Shown in pieces: positions 23,447 through 28,729 of a DNA stretch of 28,729 nt. The DNA comes from a virus, in IMG/VR virus record IMGVR_UViG_3300044971_000642, positions 1-28,729 of that record, one strand, 5' to 3'. Within the stretch, counting starts at the first letter, position 1, and each line of letters opens with the position of its first letter. Made by a program: the position numbers and the translations under genes. A model generated the notes under the pieces. It made no database searches, was not told the origin of the DNA, and saw only the letters and a program-made list of their open reading frames with translations.

Positions 23447-25444
23447 TTATGTTAAAATATATGTTATACTACTTCCTGCACCACCTGCATTCAAAAGAGT
23501 TGTTCTATAAACTTTATATTGACCAACCGTTGTTAGTGTAAATTGTCCCAATACTGCAAACCCACTTGTCGTAATACCCGTTAGATTTGGTCTTGCCGAA
23601 TCAAATACTATATAAAGATACTTATCACCTGTCCAACTAATTGTTAGAGTTTGTCCACTTGCAGTTGTTGTTCCTTTTACAATCGTTCCTATTGTTCCAC
23701 CTATTGTAGTATCCCATGCACCAATGTTTTCTAATTCAGTTGCAGTAAATGAGTCTGCTGCACTCGCTCCGTGTCTTAAACTTCTAATCTTTGTATATGT
23801 AGTAGTTGCAGTTGATGTTGTTGTTAAATCAGGACTATTATCACCCGTTGGAGATGCATAGTTTGCAGTTGCAGTTATACTAATAGAAGTAGAACCTGTT
23901 GCAGAACCCGTTATATAATAAGGTGATGGTACATTTGATGTCACACTTGTCAAATTCCAACTATTAGAAGGATTTGCAGATGATGATGTGAATGTAATAC
24001 TACCAGTTGCACCTTGTTCAATTTGATTTGATGTTGAACCTAATTGTACTACTACGGAACGTTCAGTTGTTGGTGCTGCTGGATTAGTTTTAGAAAGTGT
24101 ACCAGTTGTTGTAGTTGATGTTTTATACAATGTTCCATCTAATGGTGAACTTGCTGTATATTGTAATTGATAAGTATGTGAACCACTCGTTGTTGTATTA
24201 TATGATAATGATGTTCCACTACCAACTTCCGTTAATAATGTAGAACCCTCATATAAAGATGCACTTATTAATGTATATCCTTGATTATTCCAAGTACCAT
24301 TAACCGTATAGTTATCGGTTACTTTATTAAATCTATCAGTTACAAATCCAGTTAAAGATGCTGCTACTGAAGATGGTTGTGTTGGTGTTCCAAAAATAAA
24401 TTTAAGAACTCCATTTGTAAATGTTACTGCTGTATTATTATCAAAATCCGCAACCTCAATTCCTGTTAATTGCTCAATACTATTAGTTACATAATTAATA
24501 AAACCACTACTTTGAGATAATGCTGCTAATGATGTTGCTATTGAAGAACTTATAAATGATTGTGATGCTGATATAGATTGACTAATTACACTAACTGCTA
24601 TATCTGTTGCAAATGTATCATCTAATGAAGAACTAAATTCTTCCAATGCATCTAATCTACTATCTACCGAAGTACTAAATGTTGTATTTAAATAAGATGA
24701 TGTAGCTTCGGTCAAATCCAATCTACTATCTACTGATGTACTTAAATTTGTAATTGTTGTTGCAAATGATGAACTTAAATTTTCAAATCCACTTGCTAAC
24801 GAAGAACTAATAGATGCACTTAAATATGATTCCGATGCTGATATTGCTTGGCTTACGGCTGATACTGCTATATCAGTTGCAAATGTTGCATCCAATGAAG
24901 CACTAAATGCTTCTAATGCTGCCGTACTTGCACTAAATGAAGTTGCTACTGAACTACTTAATATATTTATTGTTCCACTAACCGATGCACTTAATGCTGC
25001 TAATGCCGCTGCACTTGCACTAAACGAAGTTGCTACACTACTACTAAAATCTCCAGTTACACTTGTTATACTTGCGTTACTTGCACTAAATGCCAACGCT
25101 ACCGATGCACTAAAATTAGAAATGTTACCTTCTAAATTTATTACTTCGTTACCACTACTATTTAATAATACTAATGAGTTTGAACCACTTGCATAAAATG
25201 GAATACCATCTATTATACCAATATATTGTGATGCCGTTAATTGTGGTGCAACATCACCTTTCATTACTCTATTAACCGCTTGTATAGAACCACTTTCAAC
25301 GGTTACAAATGTAATAGAAGAACCATTATTTGCTGAGATATTCGATGAACCTGATGCAAATATAACCTCACCTTTTTGTAAAGAACCAGTTATAGTAGAT
25401 AGTCTTTCTAAACTACCACGCTTTAATTTTAATATTTGACTCAT
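23447..25444 (-). CDS. fibre with Ser/Ala shaft and unidentified beta-rich C-terminal head
   Basis: This encodes 665 residues. The N-terminus (MSQILKLKRGSLERLSTITG, SLQKGEVIFASGSSNI) is paralogous to the 1244-residue protein. Residues about 110-330 are a Ser/Ala shaft, including a VTGDFSSSVATSFSAS copy. After VTFTNGVLKFIFG the protein changes to Thr/Ser/Gly-rich beta sequence. This begins with a likely immunoglobulin- or fibronectin-like sandwich (NGTWNNQGYTLISASLYEGS) and ends in a separate domain with SWTGDKYLYIVFDSARPNL and a final YKVYRTTLLNAGGAG strand. The C-terminal head is the probable receptor-binding part; its family is unidentified. No Shine-Dalgarno sequence is visible before the ATG at 25444. 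Confidence 0.88.
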   Translation of the reverse strand: MSQILKLKRGSLERLSTITGSLQKGEVIFASGSSNISANNGSSITFVTVESGSIQAVNRVMKGDVAPQLTASQYIGIIDGIPFYASGSNSLVLLNSSGNEVINLEGNISNFSASVALAFSASNASITSVTGDFSSSVATSFSASAAALAALSASVSGTINILSSSVATSFSASTAALEAFSASLDATFATDIAVSAVSQAISASESYLSASISSSLASGFENLSSSFATTITNLSTSVDSRLDLTEATSSYLNTTFSTSVDSRLDALEEFSSSLDDTFATDIAVSVISQSISASQSFISSSIATSLAALSQSSGFINYVTNSIEQLTGIEVADFDNNTAVTFTNGVLKFIFGTPTQPSSVAASLTGFVTDRFNKVTDNYTVNGTWNNQGYTLISASLYEGSTLLTEVGSGTSLSYNTTTSGSHTYQLQYTASSPLDGTLYKTSTTTTGTLSKTNPAAPTTERSVVVQLGSTSNQIEQGATGSITFTSSSANPSNSWNLTSVTSNVPSPYYITGSATGSTSISITATANYASPTGDNSPDLTTTSTATTTYTKIRSLRHGASAADSFTATELENIGAWDTTIGGTIGTIVKGTTTASGQTLTISWTGDKYLYIVFDSARPNLTGITTSGFAVLGQFTLTTVGQYKVYRTTLLNAGGAGSSITYILT

Positions 25445-25476
25445 CTATGTATCTATGTTATTATTAAGGTATTATA

Positions 25477-25485
25477 TATAAGTAT
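25477..25485 (-). promoter_or_regulatory. variant motif (ATACTTATA)
   Basis: One-base variant identical to that before the tail tube gene, 32 bases before the ATG at 25444. It touches the stop codon of the upstream gene. Confidence 0.3.
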
Positions 25486-25937
25486 TAAAATTCCCCTTGA
25501 TCAATTATTTGAGAAGAAGTAATATAAACTTCGTAATCTGTTGCGTATATATCGTTTAATGAAGAACTAAATTGATTAAATGTTGTTGAACTTGCACTAA
25601 ATGATTGAGATACTGATTGTGTATATGAATTGAATGAACCGGTAGTTACATATGTTTGAGAAAGTATTCCAATTGTTTGTGCTAATGATGCACTTACTAC
25701 ATGTCTTTCTAAATCACTACTCATTGAAGTATCTAATTGAACTACAAATGCATCATATCCACTTGCATCATTTAGATTAACCTGTATAGATGATGATACT
25801 ACACCTTCTGGTAAAGTTCCTGCTACATTATCTTGTATTATATCAATTACCGATTGTGAAAAATCAGCACCAACTCCCGCTGCTAATTCCAACGATGAAC
25901 CACTCTCTATTTGTTTTAATCTTATTAAACTTGCCAT
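25485..25937 (-). CDS. short fibre-family protein with QGEF ending
   Basis: This encodes 150 residues. It opens MASLIRLKQIESGSSLELAA, followed by a segment (SQSVIDIIQDNVAGTLPEGV, VVSSSIQV) that is similar in layout to the 129-residue protein. A short Ser-rich shaft remnant (SFNSYTQSVSQSFSASSTTF) follows, and the end is DYEVYITSSQIIDQGEF. The shared ending and small size suggest the two short proteins are related adaptors or tips made alongside the long fibres. There is no ribosome binding site; the ATATTTATA motif lies only 4 bases before the ATG, so the message would be leaderless if that motif is the promoter. Confidence 0.8.
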   Translation of the reverse strand: MASLIRLKQIESGSSLELAAGVGADFSQSVIDIIQDNVAGTLPEGVVSSSIQVNLNDASGYDAFVVQLDTSMSSDLERHVVSASLAQTIGILSQTYVTTGSFNSYTQSVSQSFSASSTTFNQFSSSLNDIYATDYEVYITSSQIIDQGEF

Positions 25938-25941
25938 TATT

Positions 25942-25950
25942 TATAAATAT
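25942..25950 (-). promoter_or_regulatory. ATATTTATA motif, candidate late promoter
   Basis: Perfect copy in the context AAGATATTTATAAA, 4 bases before the ATG at 25937, closer than any other copy in the window. Confidence 0.4.
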
Positions 25951-25986
25951 CTTAATATAATCTTTCTATTGAAATCATTTTATTGT

Positions 25987-27468
25987 TTATTCACCTACCC
26001 ATCTTGCTTGAAACCAAGACCTTCCTTCGTATTGCGATCTTGAATTAGCCGCTCCACCAACATTTACAACGTTTATGAAATCAGTTGAACCATTTAGATA
26101 CACAATTTTTGTTACCTGTTGAGACACCGCACCAAAAGCACCAGCAGTAACAACAATTCCATTATTTTTCTTAATTGCCATAGCCGCTTCACTATTTCTA
26201 TATACATCATAGGCTGCAGTAATTTCCCAATAACCAGCCTTCTGCGGAGTAAATGTATAAGTTGAAGTATTAAACCAACTACTTGATACATTAACCGTAT
26301 TATTCACAACACTATATCTACAAGGGTCTTCAATAAATGAATCCGGTAAGGTATAAGTAACATTTGCGTATGCTTCAAGTAAATAAAGAGTTGGTGTTGT
26401 GGAAATACTACTACTTAATGCGTATCTTGTATCAAATGAGGATGTTAATTGAGATGAACCACTAACTAATCCATCCGGTAATTGTGTCGAACTACTATAA
26501 ATCCCACTACCATTTAATACTTGTGCCGAAGAACTTATTGCTCCGTTTAATGAAGTTAAGTAAGATGATGTTGCGTTTTCTAAACCATCTATTCTACTAT
26601 CAAATGATGCACTTGCACTATAATAACTTTGTGTAAATGAATTAAAAGATTCGGTTGTTACTAAATTACCAACTCTCAGTATATTAGCTCCATTAGGTGC
26701 ACTTAAAGTACCATCTAATCCAAAAACCCAAGGACCTGCACTACTAACCTCAGTTGATGTTTCAATTTGAAATTCTCTACCCGCCACAGGTTTAATACCA
26801 ACCATACCAGTTCCTCTGTCTGAATTAAAGGTAATGTTTGGTATTCTAGTCTTACCATTTGAATCAAAACTCCAAGAATATCCATTATTTTTAATATCCA
26901 ATCCACCACTAATATATGTAGAACCACTAATTGTTTGATTTCCTATAAAAGTATTTGAAGCCGTTGTTGCTAATGTACTAAAATCAATTGTTCCAACACT
27001 ACCACTAATAACACTAAATGATTGTGATATTGAATTGAAAGATTGTGTTAAACTATTGAATGAAGTTATAGTAGTGTATGAACCTGTTACAAATCCTAAA
27101 TCTGAAATTTGCGTTGATGAACTTACAATATTGTTTGGTTTATTTGCAATATTATCCCAAGTTGTTTGTGTTATTGAACCACTCAAAACATATCTATTAT
27201 CTGCTGAACTACTAAAACTTTCTAATCCATCTAATCTACTATCTACCGAAGTTGATAATGCATTAAAAGATGCTGTTGTAGCTAATGTATTAATTGTATC
27301 ACTTACTGCGTTAACAACTAAATCAGATGCAAATGTTGTATCTAATGAAGAAGTTAATCTATTGATAGGAATTTTAAAAGTAGTATTATCATATACACCT
27401 GCTACATACGTTGTATCTAATGTTGCTATATCTAACTCAGGTAATTCTGAAATTTTAATTCTTGCCAT
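25987..27468 (-). CDS. tail fibre with C-terminal C1q-like head
   Basis: This encodes 493 residues. The N-terminus, MARIKISELPELDIATLDTT, is a familiar phage fibre opening. The shaft carries Ser-rich coils and an ITQTTWDNIANKPNN segment nearly identical to one in the 922-residue fibre. A GNQTISGSTYISGG region and a small module with VGIKPVAGREFQIETSTEV follow. Residues from about 360 to 493 resemble a C1q/TNF-like jelly roll: TYTFTPQKAGYWEITAAYDV, AAMAIKKNNGIV, TKIVYLNGSTDFINVVN and the closing RSWFQARWVGE strand. C1q-like domains form trimers and bind surface ligands, which suits a fibre tip. The gene starts 1 base after the preceding stop. Confidence 0.87.
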   Translation of the reverse strand: MARIKISELPELDIATLDTTYVAGVYDNTTFKIPINRLTSSLDTTFASDLVVNAVSDTINTLATTASFNALSTSVDSRLDGLESFSSSADNRYVLSGSITQTTWDNIANKPNNIVSSSTQISDLGFVTGSYTTITSFNSLTQSFNSISQSFSVISGSVGTIDFSTLATTASNTFIGNQTISGSTYISGGLDIKNNGYSWSFDSNGKTRIPNITFNSDRGTGMVGIKPVAGREFQIETSTEVSSAGPWVFGLDGTLSAPNGANILRVGNLVTTESFNSFTQSYYSASASFDSRIDGLENATSSYLTSLNGAISSSAQVLNGSGIYSSSTQLPDGLVSGSSQLTSSFDTRYALSSSISTTPTLYLLEAYANVTYTLPDSFIEDPCRYSVVNNTVNVSSSWFNTSTYTFTPQKAGYWEITAAYDVYRNSEAAMAIKKNNGIVVTAGAFGAVSQQVTKIVYLNGSTDFINVVNVGGAANSRSQYEGRSWFQARWVGE

Positions 27469-27469
27469 T

Positions 27470-28114
27470 TTAGTTTATTATATCCTTTCCGTTTTCTGTT
27501 ATTAACCAATCTTCTTCACCATCTCCATCTACATCACCTGCTCCCAATAATATTGGATCAAATTTTGAAACTATTTCAAAATTATTTTCATCAAAATTAT
27601 CATCTACTGCTTCACTTTTTTGAATAGTAATTATGATATTTTCACCTAAATTAACACTATATGTATCTACATCTACTTTCAATCCGTTACAATAAATATC
27701 AAAATCTTTTGCAGTTGGTGTTTCTATACCACTTAATATTTTATAAGATGTTATTGTTAAAATATATTGATTATTAGGAATATCATCTTTTAATAAATTA
27801 GGATGTATTCCTAATTCATTATTTGCGAAGTTCATCATTTGTATTCTAAAATCATTTACTTTACCAATATCTCTTTTTTGAACATTTACAATTGGTTTAG
27901 ATTTTGTTTTAGATGTAATTTTTGGTGTTTCTGGTTTAGTATTAAATCTTACTAAATTAGTATGAAATGTTAAATCAGTTTGTCTTTCAATACTACGTTG
28001 TTCTAATGTTCCAGAAATAGGTGTGCTACCACTTATATCAGACAGTACTTTTTCTCTAACGTAATTTATTAGTTTTTGGTTTTTAAGAACTGATATATTA
28101 GGTCTTTGTTTCAT
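27470..28114 (-). CDS. unidentified structural protein with acidic Ca-loop-like end
   Basis: This encodes 214 residues. The N-terminal half is basic and looks partly disordered (VREKVLSDISGSTPISGTLE, then TSKTKSKPIVNVQKRD). The second half is beta-rich (QYILTITSYKILSGIETPTA, FDIYCNGLKVDVDTYSVN, NIIITIQKSEAVDDN). Near the end is GAGDVDGDGEEDWLI, whose D-x-D-x-D-G spacing resembles an EF-hand or dockerin-like calcium loop. I do not recognise the family. The ATG overlaps the TAA of the upstream gene, so the first three genes of the window form a coupled operon that continues directly into the C1q-headed fibre. A neck, baseplate or fibre-attachment role is possible but unproven. Confidence 0.75.
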   Translation of the reverse strand: MKQRPNISVLKNQKLINYVREKVLSDISGSTPISGTLEQRSIERQTDLTFHTNLVRFNTKPETPKITSKTKSKPIVNVQKRDIGKVNDFRIQMMNFANNELGIHPNLLKDDIPNNQYILTITSYKILSGIETPTAKDFDIYCNGLKVDVDTYSVNLGENIIITIQKSEAVDDNFDENNFEIVSKFDPILLGAGDVDGDGEEDWLITENGKDIIN

Positions 28115-28473
28115 TATTTACTAAAAGTTCCTGTTACTTGTAAATCATCGTTTTCATCAATATATGGAACAATTATTGTGCGTGCTTCATCGGCATATAA
28201 AATTGGAAAATTTTCTCTAGGTAATGTAAATCTTACTGAATTGCCATAATTACTAACACTATAATCGTAACTACCAATGTTTTGTTGGTTTATATCTAAC
28301 TGAATACTGGATGTTCTTGCTTTCACAACTTTCTTCATATTTTTATCGATGATATCTTTTGGTAATTTATATCCCTTAAGTTCATAAATATAATCCGTTG
28401 CAGTAGTTTCTACATATTCTAGTTTTGCATTTCTTACTGAAACGTATGGTAATATATGTTGTAATATTCCCAT
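28114..28473 (-). CDS. unidentified small structural protein
   Basis: This encodes 119 residues with a beta-rich pattern: LQHILPYVSVRNAKLEYVET, a helix-forming basic stretch (DKNMKKVVKA), then RFTLPRENFPILYADEARTI. The end, DDLQVTGTFSK, matches in layout the DDEVHIAGKFQLL ending of the gene upstream, so the two may be related baseplate- or fibre-associated proteins. There is no catalytic motif, signal peptide or membrane segment. The start overlaps the upstream stop in a TAATG junction, and the stop overlaps the next start in the same way. The function is unknown. Confidence 0.75.
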   Translation of the reverse strand: MGILQHILPYVSVRNAKLEYVETTATDYIYELKGYKLPKDIIDKNMKKVVKARTSSIQLDINQQNIGSYDYSVSNYGNSVRFTLPRENFPILYADEARTIIVPYIDENDDLQVTGTFSK

Positions 28474-28729
28474 TATAATAATTGAAATTTACCTGCAATA
28501 TGAACTTCATCATCATTATCTAATGGTGTAGTTGGATTCATATTATTATTAAATGTTATCGTTATTGTGGTTGCAGTATATGTTAGTGCATAATAATTTT
28601 TAGAATATTTAACACCATTTACATATACTTTAATAGTATCTTGTACTAATAATTCTAATTCCGCCGGTGGTTGTATCACTTTTACATTACTAAATGTAAC
28701 CACATACCCAATTGGATTAGATTCTACTT
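28473..28729 (-). CDS. 3' part of an unidentified structural gene (runs off the right edge)
   Basis: The frame is open to the window edge. The apparent start at 28703 is a GTG within an uninterrupted frame that continues upstream as VESNPIGYVV, so the gene very probably begins outside the window. The visible 85 residues are beta-rich: PPAELELLVQDTIKVYVNGV and YALTYTATTITITFNNN, then DDEVHIAGKFQLL. The pattern of a short strand followed by a tandem Thr/Ile strand fits a structural beta-sandwich. The end resembles that of the next gene. The function is unknown. Confidence 0.65.
   Translation of the reverse strand, partial: VESNPIGYVVTFSNVKVIQPPAELELLVQDTIKVYVNGVKYSKNYYALTYTATTITITFNNNMNPTTPLDNDDEVHIAGKFQLL

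Noticed and set aside
305-25950. Reading TATAAATAT on the plus strand as T4-type late promoters driving plus-strand genes
   Set aside because: No credible plus-strand genes follow these sites. The copies are positioned relative to minus-strand starts, so the coding-strand form ATATTTATA is the more sensible reading.
14037-26927. Alternative minus-strand frames inside fibre genes (14037-14279 and 26715-26927)
   Set aside because: Each is nested in another frame of a clearly coding gene and has no family resemblance or initiation signal.
18766-27505. Open frames of 100-156 codons on the plus strand (for example 18766-19197, 16653-16970, 18054-18371, 27035-27505)
   Set aside because: They lie fully or almost fully antisense to well-supported fibre genes and have low-complexity, hydrophobic or Val/Leu-rich translations typical of the complement of Ser/Ala repeats. 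No ribosome binding sites or family motifs are seen.
1-28729. tRNA genes, rRNA genes, riboswitches, attachment sites and replication origins
   Set aside because: No cloverleaf-like segment, conserved RNA motif, integrase-linked repeat or origin-like iteron cluster could be recognised; the only intergenic structures seen are terminators and short palindromes.

Overview
This window looks like the tail-fibre and tail-structural part of an AT-rich tailed-phage genome with a contractile (myovirus-type) tail. The evidence is a canonical T4 gp18-like sheath protein, a gp19-like tube protein and a gp26-like hub or tail-assembly-chaperone protein, next to a long run of fibre and adhesin genes. All supported genes are on the minus strand and tightly packed; the largest gap is 157 bases. 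I see no tRNA, rRNA, CRISPR array, insertion sequence, integrase or origin. The host is not shown. The base composition and weak, A-rich leaders would fit a phage of an aquatic, AT-rich bacterium (a Bacteroidota host is my guess only).

In the direction of transcription (high to low coordinates), the right edge (28729 to 27470) holds three small structural genes of unknown role, the first running off the window. Next, 27468 to 18534 is a block of fibre genes with Ser/Ala-rich shafts: one ends in a C1q-like head, one in an unidentified beta-rich head, and several (including two very short ones) end in a shared Gly plus aromatic C-terminal motif. From 18376 to 7751 there are three large fibres, each with a C-terminal S74 intramolecular chaperone. 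Between the first and second of these lie three translationally linked adhesins that share one N-terminal domain but carry different heads: LamG, an unknown beta-sandwich, and LamG plus a fibrinogen-like domain. A glycosyltransferase (7748 to 6744) is embedded after the third S74 fibre. It is followed by a LamG protein with an intein-like Hint domain in its middle (6722 to 5037) and a short coiled-coil protein. The left end is the tail core: sheath, tube, a small unknown protein, the gp26-like protein with an overlapping downstream frame, a small helical protein and the start of another gene.

The genes together describe a tail and an unusually large, modular set of receptor-binding proteins. 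N-terminal docking domains, Ser/Ala shafts and terminal heads are shuffled between neighbours. The most notable observations are: (1) a Hint (intein-like) autoprocessing domain with Lys at the +1 position inside a LamG fibre protein; (2) a likely programmed frameshift on a run of seven T that would fuse the gp26-like protein to a 66-residue extension, as in tail-assembly chaperones of other phages; (3) a recurring ATATTTATA motif on the coding strand ahead of most transcription units, a candidate late promoter that is the reverse complement of the T4-type late box; and (4) a fibrinogen-like plus LamG fusion. All identifications are from reading the sequence; no database search was run.
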